DNA of 64,000 nucleotides from Bacillota bacterium (GTDB taxonomy: Bacteria > Bacillota > Bacilli > Paenibacillales > Paenibacillaceae). The stretch spans positions 62,001-126,000 of the forward strand of contig JAEWPC010000058.1 of assembly GCA_023460795.1 (NCBI GenBank). The letters are read 5' to 3'. The notes below the pieces were generated by a model. The model ran no database searches and was not told the DNA's origin. It worked only from the letters and a program-made list of their open reading frames with translations. Both the position numbers and the translations under genes were made by a program. This document shows, piece by piece, positions 1-8,719 of the stretch (its first letter is position 1; each line of letters begins with the position of its first letter).

Positions 1-1112
1 CGATCGAGAATCTGCCTGGAGGGCCGGCCATCACACTTGACGCAGATGGCATAACGCTGCAGGGCTTGCGAATCAACGACGGGCAAACCGATCCGAATGC
101 AAGCGCCATCCTCGTGCAGTCAAGTTTCAACCGAATCGAAAACGTCACGATCGTCTCTCAAGCCGGCGGAATTTATTTACGAGGTGCGAACGACAATTCG
201 ATCGTCAATTGCCGGATCGAAGGCGCCAAAGCGAACGATCCGAAAGAGGCTTATTCGAAACGAGGCAACGGCATCGATCTGCTTGCTTCTTCCCGAAATA
301 CAATCGAGAATAACACGATCGTGCACGTCCATGACGGGGTATACGCAGAAAGCAGCAACCAAACTCGCGTCGTTCGAAACCATGCGGTCGACTCCCGTTA
401 CGGATTTCATTTCATGTTCTCGGCCTTGCCCGAGCTCATTGACAATACCGGGTCGCGTAACGTCACCGGAGGAATGGTCATGGGCGTGGAAGGAGCTGTC
501 GTATCCGGCAATAGGTTCGACAAGCAGACCGAGAACGTCAACTCGCAGGGCCTGTTATTGTTCGATGTGAAGCGTTCGGAGATTCGCGGCAATAGCGTCG
601 CGGGAAACCGGGTCGGCATTTATGTCGAACGTTCATCCATGAACGTATTTACGAATAACGAAGCATCCAACAATTTTATCGGCATGCAGATGATCCGATC
701 GGACGGCAATCGGTTTACGGGAGGTACCTTCATCGCCAACGTTATACAAGCCCAAGCGACGGAAGGCGAGGACAATGAGTTTGAACAGAACTACTGGGAC
801 GATTTTCAGGGTCTCGACGTGGACGGCGACGGATTCAGCGATATCGTATACGAAATCGATCCGTTCTTTCTGAAGGTGACGGATCAAGTCGAAGCGTATC
901 AACTGTTTTTCCATTCGCCAGGGTTGCCGTTTCTAAGTTACATGTTTCGAGAGGATACGTCGAATTGGCTAAAGGACATAAAACCTTTAATGTCGCAACC
1001 ATTGGGCGAAAGCGAACCGGTTTCGCGCGAACGAGCCGTCTTCCTATCCATATCGGCGATATTATTGTTATTCAGCAGCATGATCATTTACCGTTGGGGG
1101 TATAAACGATGA
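1..1112 (+). CDS. nosD: NosD, periplasmic copper-processing protein (5' partial)
   Basis: The frame is open from base 3 to the stop at 1112, so the gene begins outside the window; 369 residues are visible of a family of about 430-450. The protein shows the repeated N-x-I/N-x-V turns of a right-handed parallel beta-helix (CASH domain), as in NosD. A single hydrophobic segment and a basic tail (last ~25 residues, ending YRWGYKR) would anchor it in the membrane. NosD works with the NosFY ABC transporter to mature the copper centres of nitrous-oxide reductase. The next gene, nosL, starts 4 bp before this stop, so the genes are translationally coupled. NosZ itself would be expected upstream, out of view. 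Confidence 0.92.
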   Translation, partial: IENLPGGPAITLDADGITLQGLRINDGQTDPNASAILVQSSFNRIENVTIVSQAGGIYLRGANDNSIVNCRIEGAKANDPKEAYSKRGNGIDLLASSRNTIENNTIVHVHDGVYAESSNQTRVVRNHAVDSRYGFHFMFSALPELIDNTGSRNVTGGMVMGVEGAVVSGNRFDKQTENVNSQGLLLFDVKRSEIRGNSVAGNRVGIYVERSSMNVFTNNEASNNFIGMQMIRSDGNRFTGGTFIANVIQAQATEGEDNEFEQNYWDDFQGLDVDGDGFSDIVYEIDPFFLKVTDQVEAYQLFFHSPGLPFLSYMFREDTSNWLKDIKPLMSQPLGESEPVSRERAVFLSISAILLLFSSMIIYRWGYKR

Positions 1113-1696
1113 AAACCAAATTCGTTGTTTTATTAATGTCATTAATCGTCACCTTTATCTTGTCCGCATGCGGAAAAACCGAGTACGAACCATCTCCGAT
1201 CGACGAAGCCGTCGACAAATGTCCGATCTGCAATATGGCTGTGGCCGATGATCATTTCGCCGTGGAAATCATTCTCAAAAACAAAAAAGCGCTCAAGTTC
1301 GACGACCTTGGAGACCTGTTCGTGTGGAAACAAGAGAACGGAACCGAAGAAATCGGGGAACAGTTCGTTCGCGATTACAACACGAAGGAATGGATCAAGC
1401 TTAGCGACGCCACGTACGTATATGACAAATCGATCCGCACGCCGATGGCCTTCAACGTCATTTCCTTCAAAGACATTAAGGATGCCGAATCGTTCGTATC
1501 CAAGGAAGGCAAGGGCGAGGTGTGGACCGCTGATAAGCTGGATGAGCACCAATGGGCGCCGAACGAAGATATGATGAAACAAATGATGCAAGAGCATGCG
1601 GACATGATGAACGGGGATATGGACGAAATGGGAACCATGAAAGACGGAGAAGGCTCGAACGGCGAAATGCAAATGGGCGGTTCGGAATCGAAATAA
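1109..1696 (+). CDS. nosL: NosL copper-chaperone lipoprotein
   Basis: A 195-residue lipoprotein: hydrophobic leader followed by the lipobox LSAC (Cys21). The family Cu(I)-binding motif CPICNM is at residues 38-43. NosL delivers copper for the CuZ/CuA sites of nitrous-oxide reductase. The C-terminal 45 residues are unusually rich in Met, Asp and Glu (several MM and DMM pairs), a likely extra low-affinity copper-binding tail. The ATG overlaps the nosD stop by 4 bp and nosY follows 13 bp later, so this is one operon. Confidence 0.93.
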   Translation: MKTKFVVLLMSLIVTFILSACGKTEYEPSPIDEAVDKCPICNMAVADDHFAVEIILKNKKALKFDDLGDLFVWKQENGTEEIGEQFVRDYNTKEWIKLSDATYVYDKSIRTPMAFNVISFKDIKDAESFVSKEGKGEVWTADKLDEHQWAPNEDMMKQMMQEHADMMNGDMDEMGTMKDGEGSNGEMQMGGSESK

Positions 1697-1709
1697 GGAG
1701 TGAACGGCC

Positions 1710-2531
1710 ATGCAACACGCTCGCACGATCGCGCTTAGAGAGCTTAAGCTCGGGTTTCGCAACCCTTGGTCGTATTCGTTCATGGCGCTTTTCGGCGTCT
1801 TTAGCCTAGCATTGCTTCTCGTACAATCAAGGGCGGATATGGATGGCTATACAAGCTCTACGGGAACGATGATTAATCTGATTTTATACTTGCTGCCATT
1901 GATGACGCTCCTCTTAGGCGCATTCTCGCTAACGACGGAGAAGGAAGAGGGGGGTTGGAGGCTGCTTTCATCTTTCTCCCTTAGCTCGCGCGCCTACCTA
2001 TGGGGCAAATATGCCGGTCTATCGTGCGTATTGATTCTCATTGTATCGTTCGGTTTCGGATTGTCCGGTCTTATTGCCGGGATGTTCGGCCAAGCGATTC
2101 CGCCGCGGGAGTTCGGCCGTTTTCTTGTTTTTTCCGCTTTGCTTATCTTGATGTTTCTCGGCATTTCATCCATTCTTGGCGCGGTCTGCCGGAATCGCTG
2201 GCAAGCCCTAACTTACGGAGTTGGCATATGGTTCTTCTGCGTGTTGGGATGGCCGACGCTCTTGATTGCCATCCTTGGATTCCTGCCTTATCTTTGGATC
2301 AAACCTGCGCTTATCGGCTTGGTTTTCATGAATCCAGCCGAACTGAACCGTCTGTTCCTGATCGTTAAACTTGGAGGGGGCTCGATTCTCGGTCCGGAAT
2401 ATTACGAATGGGTCGAATGGATCGAGAGGCCCTCGGGCAATTTCGTATTCGCGGCAGTAAGTTTGATTTGGATCGCATGTTCGGTGGAAATCGCCATTCG
2501 GCTGTGGGAGAGGAGTAGGCGCCGTGACTGA
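1710..2531 (+). CDS. nosY: NosY-type ABC transporter permease
   Basis: A 273-residue integral membrane protein with about six hydrophobic segments and the ABC-2 permease pattern (long cytosolic loop after helix 2 with a TEKEEGGWRLL-like coupling segment). By position between nosL and nosF it is the membrane subunit of the Nos maturation transporter, which is thought to export a sulfur species used to assemble the CuZ centre. A GGAG site lies just before the ATG. Its stop overlaps the start of nosF by 8 bp. Confidence 0.88.
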   Translation: MQHARTIALRELKLGFRNPWSYSFMALFGVFSLALLLVQSRADMDGYTSSTGTMINLILYLLPLMTLLLGAFSLTTEKEEGGWRLLSSFSLSSRAYLWGKYAGLSCVLILIVSFGFGLSGLIAGMFGQAIPPREFGRFLVFSALLILMFLGISSILGAVCRNRWQALTYGVGIWFFCVLGWPTLLIAILGFLPYLWIKPALIGLVFMNPAELNRLFLIVKLGGGSILGPEYYEWVEWIERPSGNFVFAAVSLIWIACSVEIAIRLWERSRRRD

Positions 2532-3255
2532 TACCGTACTCAAAGTCGAAAGAATCGGGAAAACGATCGGGGGCAAAGATGTGCTCCAGCCTTGCTCGCT
2601 ACTTGCCGGACAAGGAGAAATTATCGCGCTGTGCGGCGGCAACGGAGCCGGCAAAAGCACGCTTATTCGCATCGTCGCAGGCATCACGCAGCCTACGCGA
2701 GGCTATGTTCGGATCTGCGGCCGGCAATGGTCGGACGACCGAAAGCAATATGCCGATTCCATTGGTTATATGCCGGACGAATTTCTGTTCGGATCTGCGC
2801 TTACGGCGCACGAAACAATGCGCTTCTACGCGTCGTTGCGCCGCGCTAAGACTTCGCACGTGGAAGAGCTGCTAAGAGCGGTAGGCTTGTACGAGGTAAG
2901 AAACCGCAAAATATCGACTTTCTCGAAAGGCATGCGCCAACGACTTCTGTTCGCGCAAGCGATGCTCGCGAAGCCCGCGTTGCTCTTGCTGGACGAACCG
3001 ACTAACGGGCTCGACCCGTTCTGGATGGACGAGTTCGGGCGGCTAATCCGTCAAGCTGCCGCCGATGGCCAGACTGTACTATTCTCGACTCATCAGCTCA
3101 ACATCGCCGAATTATACGCGGATCGCGCGCTGTTTATGGATGACGGCTTCGTCCGTCATGAAGGAGAAGTACGGGCGTTATCTCATCAATATCAAAATCG
3201 AGGCGGACTATACGGAGCATTTCAAGCGTTGGTTGCCGTTAAGGAAGGTAGGTAA
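2524..3255 (+). CDS. nosF: NosF-type ABC transporter ATPase
   Basis: A 243-residue ATPase with Walker A GGNGAGKST (38-46), the signature SKGMRQ (about 134-139), Walker B LLLLDEP (153-159) and an H-loop in STHQLN. It is the energising subunit paired with NosY. The start codon is GTG, inside the last codons of nosY, and the overlap indicates translational coupling. All catalytic motifs are intact. Confidence 0.92.
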   Translation: MTDTVLKVERIGKTIGGKDVLQPCSLLAGQGEIIALCGGNGAGKSTLIRIVAGITQPTRGYVRICGRQWSDDRKQYADSIGYMPDEFLFGSALTAHETMRFYASLRRAKTSHVEELLRAVGLYEVRNRKISTFSKGMRQRLLFAQAMLAKPALLLLDEPTNGLDPFWMDEFGRLIRQAAADGQTVLFSTHQLNIAELYADRALFMDDGFVRHEGEVRALSHQYQNRGGLYGAFQALVAVKEGR

Positions 3256-3260
3256 CACGG

Positions 3261-3656
3261 ATGTCTAGCATTAACCGAAATAAAACCGTATTGATACTCC
3301 TTATCCTGGTGATCGCAGTTGGATTAACAACGGGTTGCTCGTCTTCCGGGAAGCGAAAGGAGCTCGCGTTCTCAGACGTCGAATTAACGACTGATCCAGC
3401 GGCTCCGATCACAGGTAAGAACACGAAAATGATCGTGACGATTACCGATTCATCGTTCGCCAAGCAAGAAGCGGACGTTCAACTGCAGATCAACTCGAAG
3501 TCGACGTTGCCTCTCCTGATTGATGCAACGAAAGAAGGGGAGAACTATACGGCGACATGCGAGTTCAAAAAGGCAGAAGACTATACCGTAACGGTTCACC
3601 TGAGCTACGAGGAAGATCACTATTCTTTCGCTAAGCAGATCACCGTAACGGAGTGA
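3261..3656 (+). CDS. FixH/YtkA-like lipoprotein of the nos operon
   Basis: A 131-residue exported lipoprotein: hydrophobic leader with lipobox TTGC (Cys26), then a single small beta-sandwich domain of about 100 residues resembling the YtkA-like/FixH family (terminal motif of an extended strand with YTVTVHLSY). It starts 5 bp after nosF, so it is the last gene of the operon. FixH-like proteins accompany copper-dependent oxidases and reductases; a role as a copper-handling or assembly helper for NosZ is inferred from context only. No His/Met/Cys copper motif is obvious. Confidence 0.7.
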   Translation: MSSINRNKTVLILLILVIAVGLTTGCSSSGKRKELAFSDVELTTDPAAPITGKNTKMIVTITDSSFAKQEADVQLQINSKSTLPLLIDATKEGENYTATCEFKKAEDYTVTVHLSYEEDHYSFAKQITVTE

Positions 3657-3670
3657 GAAGCGCTGCGACG

Positions 3671-4120
3671 TTAAACCTCAGAAGCTGAATGATCCGACTT
3701 TCTCGCTGCTCGTCCCGCCATGACCAGACAGAAGGCAATGAACAAGAAAGCGGTCAATGCGAGCATAGGGACTGTCAAAAAACCAAAAGCGTTCAACACG
3801 TCCGATACGCAAGAGGTTGGGCCGCATGACACGCCGACGGCGCGACTAGGCATTTCCTGGATGTAAATATGGTAGCTTGAGAACGCTGCTCCAATGCCGA
3901 CGAGCGGAAGAGCGTATATCCTGATTCCAACTTTCTTTTTGGCGGATGCTACCCCAAGCAGCCATACGAGGGGGTACATGAAGATCCGTTGGAACCAGCA
4001 CAAGCTGCAGGGAATGAAATGCACGATCTCGCTTAAATACAAACTTCCCAGCGTTGCGACTACGGAGGCCGCCCATGCGTAAAATAGCCACGAACTCGCG
4101 TCTATCGAAGATTTTCTCAT
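3671..4120 (-). CDS. bdbC: BdbC/DsbB-family disulfide oxidoreductase
   Basis: A 149-residue, four-helix membrane protein. The CSLC redox pair is at residues 38-41 and a second periplasmic pair at Cys99 and Cys104, as in DsbB/BdbC, which passes electrons from thiol-disulfide exchange to quinone. The start is placed at 4120 because GGAGG lies 6 bp upstream; a longer reading frame to 4171 lacks a ribosome site. It faces the nos operon tail to tail (15 bp gap), and oxidising exported cysteines would suit maturation of NosL-type and CuA proteins. Confidence 0.9.
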   Translation of the reverse strand: MRKSSIDASSWLFYAWAASVVATLGSLYLSEIVHFIPCSLCWFQRIFMYPLVWLLGVASAKKKVGIRIYALPLVGIGAAFSSYHIYIQEMPSRAVGVSCGPTSCVSDVLNAFGFLTVPMLALTAFLFIAFCLVMAGRAARKSDHSASEV

Positions 4121-4291
4121 CTTGTCCCTCCCTCGAATAGTGTAGGTCTGCGTACGGAACGCGTCTATCACTCCAAAGGGCTATGTTTGCTAAATGGGGG
4201 GAGGAGGCGATATATAGCTCTAAAGTGTCATCTACTATCCTTTAGGCTATAGTATTGTAGTCCTTAACAAGAACAACAAGGGGGCAAGAAG

Positions 4292-4885
4292 TTGAGAAAG
4301 ATTAGATTCGTCGCCATCGTCCTCGTTATGTCTCTGATCTATATATTACCGAATGTCGCATTCGCGCATTCTAAGCTCGTATCCTCGGAACCAAGCGACA
4401 CATCGAAGAAGGCCGTTCAAGAGATTCTACTCACGTTCAACGAAGATATCGAACCTCTAAGCAAGGTCAAAGTGACGAACGAAGCAGGAGAAGAACAAGC
4501 GATAACGGACACGAACGTCGATGGAAAAGTGCTCAAAGCCGAGTTCGAGCAACCGTTAACGAATGGAACCTATAATGTCGATTGGAAAGTCATCAGCGAA
4601 GACGGACATCCTTTGAACGGATCATACTCGTTCGACGTCATCATTGAAGAGCCGACGCCGACGCCAGAACCAACCGGTTCAAATTCGTCCGAGACGTCTA
4701 TCGCAACGTCATTAATCGAGCCAGAAGCTTCAGCGACGGCAACATCCGCGTCAACGAATACCGAAAATAGCGATGAAAGCGAAGATGAAGGTTCGTTAGA
4801 TTTGTCCACTTGGGCAATAATCCTGGCTGCGGCAATTTTGGCAGCAGCGGTCATAAGCACGATCGTCAAGAAGATAAAAAAATAA
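4292..4885 (+). CDS. CopC-domain copper-resistance protein, membrane-anchored
   Basis: A 197-residue protein with a signal peptide ending AFA and mature N-terminal His26, the amino-terminal copper ligand ('histidine brace') of CopC. The second ligand set is probably Asp104/His106 in EDGHP. After the CopC beta-barrel (26-118) comes a low-complexity Pro/Thr/Ser/Glu linker (about 120-165) and a C-terminal membrane helix with a KKIKK tail. The TTG start has AAGGGGG 8 bp upstream. Bacillus relatives are fused to or sit beside CopD; here there is no CopD, so it may act as an extracytoplasmic copper store or donor. Confidence 0.85.
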   Translation: MRKIRFVAIVLVMSLIYILPNVAFAHSKLVSSEPSDTSKKAVQEILLTFNEDIEPLSKVKVTNEAGEEQAITDTNVDGKVLKAEFEQPLTNGTYNVDWKVISEDGHPLNGSYSFDVIIEEPTPTPEPTGSNSSETSIATSLIEPEASATATSASTNTENSDESEDEGSLDLSTWAIILAAAILAAAVISTIVKKIKK

Positions 4886-4925
4886 CGTGATTTTCGAGAA
4901 TGTTGTCATCCCATCAAGTGTCGAA

Positions 4926-5046
4926 GGACAAGAACACACATTGATTAGACTCCGCGCTGCGCGCGGAGTTTTTGTTTTATAGATGTAAGTTCTTGTCCTT
5001 TCCTCGGGACAAGAACTTACATCGTTTCCCGAGGGAGGACAAGAAC
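4926..5046. repeat. Intergenic repeat cluster around GGACAAGAAC
   Basis: The 10-mer GGACAAGAAC occurs at 4926-4935, 5007-5016 and 5037-5046, and inverted at 4989-4998. The inverted pair forms a perfect 17-bp hairpin (4982-4998 with 5007-5023, 8-base loop). The last two direct copies lie 30 bp apart with similar flanks (CGAGG before, CATCG/CATGG after). The arrangement looks like a REP/MITE-type palindromic element rather than a terminator, since no T-run follows. No gene is seen between 4886 and 5227. Confidence 0.6.
4949..4979 (+). terminator. Rho-independent terminator of the copC-like gene
   Basis: Nine-base-pair GC-rich stem ACTCCGCGC/GCGCGGAGT (4949-4957, 4961-4969) with a 3-base loop, followed by a T-rich run to 4979. 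Confidence 0.85.
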
Positions 5047-5227
5047 ATGCATGGTTTTCCGAGATCCGGAGAACCCAGAACACATGGGAGGGAGACCAAT
5101 ATTTGGCGACCTACTTGGCTGAGTATAGGACAATTAAATTAATGTTCGTTTAAGAAAAAATTTATTTTTGTACGGTATCCTACAAGTGAACATAATTCTT
5201 TGGTGAAATTATGAAAGGGGTAAGAGA

Positions 5228-6433
5228 GTGACTACTGATCAAAAAAAGGGGATACAGCTACTTAGCAAAGTACCGCAGGTAACGCTTTTCTTTTGGATTA
5301 TCAAGATATTATGTACGACGACTGGAGAAACATTTTCGGACTTTTTGAGCATCAATGTTGGACTGGGCTTACCGTTAACCACATTAATTATGGGTATCTC
5401 GTTTGTTATTGTTTTGTATATTCAGTTCAGAACATCTAAATATAACCCATTGATTTATTGGTTAACCGTCGTGCTTATTAGTGTGTTTGGAACATTGGTA
5501 ACCGATAATATGACGGATGGGTTTGGAGTACCTCTCGAAACTAGCACAATTCTCTTCAGCGCTTTGTTGGCACTAACTTTTATACTTTGGTATGCAAGTG
5601 AAAAAACATTATCGATCCATTCCATATCCACGGTTAAAAGAGAAGCTTTATATTGGCTGACTATTCTTTTCACTTTTGCTTTAGGTACTGCAGTTGGCGA
5701 TCTGTACTCAGAGCAACTCGGATTTGGATATCTGAAAACAGGAATAATCGTTTTAATTATTATAGCTAGTGTTTTCGCGGCTTGGAAGCTTAAGCTGAAC
5801 GAAATATTGGCATTCTGGATCGCGTATATCCTCACTCGACCTCTAGGGGCTTCTCTTGGAGACTATCTGTCTCAATCTAAAACGATTGGCGGTTTGGAAC
5901 TAGGTGCAACAATAACGAGCGTAATTTTCCTAATTGCCATTGTGGCAATAATCGTTTACCTGATCGTAACTAAGTACGATACGATAATGAAAACAGGTGC
6001 GGGAGGAACTGACACCAACTATTCTAGAAGTACCCACAATGGTTGGGTGCAAACTCTCGTAACCATAATCATATTCTTGGGGGTCGGTATCTTCGGATAT
6101 GTATGGAGCAATAATGATATTGCCTCGAGTATGGAACCTTCTCAAACAACCTTAACCGGACAATTGAATAACTTCATACAAATTGAAAATGATCTCGTTA
6201 CAAATATTAATAGCGGAAATCTGAACGCAGCCAAATCTAGAGCGGATGAGTTGGAACATGATTGGGATGAGTCCGAGCCAGTGCTCAGGAAAATCGATCG
6301 AAAAACTTGGACCGATATTGACGGTACAATCGATAATGTTCTTGCAGCTGTTCGCACCAAGAACCCGAACGTAGATAAAAGCATTAATGCGCTGCGGGAT
6401 TCGCTGAATGTCCTTAACGAGTCGAATAAATAA
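5228..6433 (+). CDS. COG4705-family membrane-anchored protein
   Basis: A 401-residue protein with about eight to nine hydrophobic segments in residues 15-255 and one more near 275-295, then an extracytoplasmic helical domain (about 300-400). The membrane part holds four related units, each with a G/T-D/E motif and SD or D-x-L (TTGETFSD, TDNMTDGFGVPL, GDLYSEQLGFGY, GDYLSQ), the hallmark of the uncharacterised COG4705 repeat family. The repeated acidic motifs in membrane segments suggest an ion-handling role, but no function is established. The GTG start has AAAGGGG 7 bp upstream. The base composition is clearly lower in GC than the nos region. Confidence 0.75.
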   Translation: MTTDQKKGIQLLSKVPQVTLFFWIIKILCTTTGETFSDFLSINVGLGLPLTTLIMGISFVIVLYIQFRTSKYNPLIYWLTVVLISVFGTLVTDNMTDGFGVPLETSTILFSALLALTFILWYASEKTLSIHSISTVKREALYWLTILFTFALGTAVGDLYSEQLGFGYLKTGIIVLIIIASVFAAWKLKLNEILAFWIAYILTRPLGASLGDYLSQSKTIGGLELGATITSVIFLIAIVAIIVYLIVTKYDTIMKTGAGGTDTNYSRSTHNGWVQTLVTIIIFLGVGIFGYVWSNNDIASSMEPSQTTLTGQLNNFIQIENDLVTNINSGNLNAAKSRADELEHDWDESEPVLRKIDRKTWTDIDGTIDNVLAAVRTKNPNVDKSINALRDSLNVLNESNK

Positions 6434-6434
6434 A

Positions 6435-6471
6435 AACTAACGGTCGCCGATGTATAGGGCGACCGTTAGTT
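6435..6471. terminator. Hairpin between convergent genes
   Basis: Fourteen-base-pair perfect stem AACTAACGGTCGCC/GGCGACCGTTAGTT (6435-6448 and 6458-6471). The T-run is on the minus-strand side (plus-strand AAAAA before the stem), so it most efficiently ends transcripts from the minus strand, but it probably serves both genes. Confidence 0.75.
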
Positions 6472-6494
6472 AAACAATAATTGCGATGCGCATC

Positions 6495-7134
6495 TTAAGA
6501 TCTTTTGGCTAAAGCTTTGATTCGTCCAAGTGCTCTTGCGTATCGCAATACCTTGCGATACACACGCTTATCCCCTAGATATTTGAAGATATACGGGTCA
6601 GGGTTAGTATTGAGTTCAATTATCCAAGGGTGGTACGTAGCGTCAATTCCAATATCTGTGCCAACTGAGTCAAGGGCCGGATAACTGCGGCTAAGTGAGA
6701 TCGCTGCTTGTTTACCAATTGAAGAGAGTACGTCAATGAATTCTTTTGTTTTAGTTTCCCCAATTTTATTGGTAAGAAGTTTTTCCAGTGTCGTAACCCA
6801 CTCCTTATTCCTATTTCGTTGAACCATAACTCTTATATCAAATATTCTGCAGCTATGCTTTAACAACTTGATCCCTTGTTGTACAAGATACTTCCGTTTT
6901 CTTTTTCGACGCAGTAGTTCACGGTACAAGGAGTCGAATGTCGTAAAATTCTGTTTTAGACTTTCCGAATGTAGTTGATAACCTTACATAAACCATCCCA
7001 TACTGAGTAAGCATGGTTTTTAGCGTTTTTGGGGACAAGAGCTTTGTATTAGGTACGAATCTGCGCATTCGAGAGTCCATCAGGAGCGCTTTTGTTTTTT
7101 TCCACTTACTACTAATATTTTTGATCATAGGCAT
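6495..7134 (-). pseudogene. YheC/YheD-type spore-coat ATP-grasp protein, broken
   Basis: Two frames together cover the family from N- to C-terminus. 7134-6919 has the start (ISSKWKKTKALL, QYGMVYVRL, TFGKS). 6929-6495 has LVQQGIKLLKH, FDIRVMVQ, DIGIDATYHPWIIELNTNPDP and the ending RYARALGRI. Compared with intact members, about 30 residues are missing where the frame changes (after TTFGKSKTEF) and about 20 more between EWVTT and LEKLLTN, where the glycine-rich segment should be. Two deletions and a frameshift mean the ATP-grasp fold cannot form, so this is a decayed copy of a gene found in several copies in spore formers. Confidence 0.82.
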
Positions 7135-7240
7135 TCATCATCATTCCTCCTTTGACAATATATTCTGATGAACTTGCCATTGGACGTAGGCATTCGTGGA
7201 GGAAAGTTTGGAATTATAATCCAAGGCAAGGAGCACTAAC

Positions 7241-8719
7241 ATGTCGATTAGGTGGAAATTGATTTTATCCTATTTAATTATGCTGATCGTTCCGTTACTT
7301 ACGCTCCTGTTAACGGCAATGCTGCTAGTGGTTGTTTTTCAAGGTGATCTTAAAAGTCTGAGAATGGTTTATGAAACGAAAATCGAAGGATTCGAAGAGG
7401 ATGATTTTCACCGATTAATTAAGCATTCAATTGAACAAAATCCAAGCCTATTAACCGATCAGATATATTTAAACGACTTGTCGACGCAACTTTCCTCCTC
7501 TAGGGATACTTTTCTTTATGTTGTCTCAGGGGAACAAGTGAACTACGTATCTCATGAAATAAGGTTGAAAACCGAACTGCTATCTTCGTTAACGGATTCG
7601 GCGAATTCCGGTCCTCGTTACGTTTCTCCGACGAAGCCCTATGCAAATAATGAATTTTACTATTATATACGGTACAACTTTTCAAATGAGTCCGAACATC
7701 CATCGTACCTATATTTAATTACAAAAGTAGATCCGTTGATTTACTTTGCTAAAAAGTATGCGCCGTTCTTACTCGTTTCAGCGGTTGTTATGTTAGTTTT
7801 AACGAATGCCGTCCTTACCCTTTATATGTCGAAGCGGATCATTAAACCATTAATGGCCTTGCGTAAATCAGCCATGGAATTTACCGATGGCAGACTCGAA
7901 TCTCCCGTACTTATTAACGGTAAAGATGAAATCGGCCAACTAGGGAAGGCTTTCGAGGAGCTACGTACCCGACTTCTTCACTCGATTGAAATTCAGGCGC
8001 AGTATGAGACGGACCGAAAAGAGTTGATTGCGAGCATTTCTCACGATCTAAAAACGCCGATCACATCCATCCGAGGGCATGTGGATGGACTACTTGAAGG
8101 AATAGCTAATTCACCGGAAAAGATTGATAAATATATGCGCACCATTTCTATTAAAGCCGCGGATATGGATCGATTAATCGATGAATTGTTTTTATTTTCG
8201 AAACTCGATTTGCATCGCATGGTTTTTTCGTTCGAATCGGTTAACGTTCATGCCTTTTTGCTCGATTGGTCAGAAGAACTTGAGTTTGATTTAGAGAAGG
8301 AAGGCGTTGCTTTGCAATCCGACTTCCAAGTTGATCAGACGTCAAATATTCGAATGGATCGCGATTCGTTCCGGCGCGTATTGACTAATGTGATCCAGAA
8401 CAGCTTGAAGTTTATGAATAAGGAACATAGAGAAATAAAACTTTTTGCTGCAACGAATAATGGGATTTTGCGCTTGACGGTGGAGGATAATGGACCAGGA
8501 ATCCCTCAGCAAGCTTTGCCTTATATATTTGAACGATTTTATCGAGCTGAGCCGTCTAGAAATACAGAGACCGGGGGAAGCGGCCTAGGACTTGCGATTG
8601 CGAATCGAATTGTTATTGAACACGGTGGCACGATTATGGCACAAAGTACGGAAGGTGTAGGCACTCAAATTCATATAACGTTACCAGTTTATGAGGAGGT
8701 AAGTAAGGGGATTGAATAA
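7241..8719 (+). CDS. Sensor histidine kinase
   Basis: A 492-residue kinase: membrane helix 1 (about 8-32), extracytoplasmic sensor (33-172), helix 2 (about 173-196), HAMP (197-250), HisKA with SHDLKTP and phospho-acceptor His268, and an HATPase domain with N-box (NVIQNSLKF), G1 (DNGPGI) and G2 (GGSGLGL). AAGGAG lies 7 bp before the ATG. Its last 8 bp overlap the response-regulator gene. A cell-envelope stimulus is inferred from the adjacent uppP and membrane-protein genes; the sensor domain itself is not recognised. Confidence 0.93.
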   Translation: MSIRWKLILSYLIMLIVPLLTLLLTAMLLVVVFQGDLKSLRMVYETKIEGFEEDDFHRLIKHSIEQNPSLLTDQIYLNDLSTQLSSSRDTFLYVVSGEQVNYVSHEIRLKTELLSSLTDSANSGPRYVSPTKPYANNEFYYYIRYNFSNESEHPSYLYLITKVDPLIYFAKKYAPFLLVSAVVMLVLTNAVLTLYMSKRIIKPLMALRKSAMEFTDGRLESPVLINGKDEIGQLGKAFEELRTRLLHSIEIQAQYETDRKELIASISHDLKTPITSIRGHVDGLLEGIANSPEKIDKYMRTISIKAADMDRLIDELFLFSKLDLHRMVFSFESVNVHAFLLDWSEELEFDLEKEGVALQSDFQVDQTSNIRMDRDSFRRVLTNVIQNSLKFMNKEHREIKLFAATNNGILRLTVEDNGPGIPQQALPYIFERFYRAEPSRNTETGGSGLGLAIANRIVIEHGGTIMAQSTEGVGTQIHITLPVYEEVSKGIE

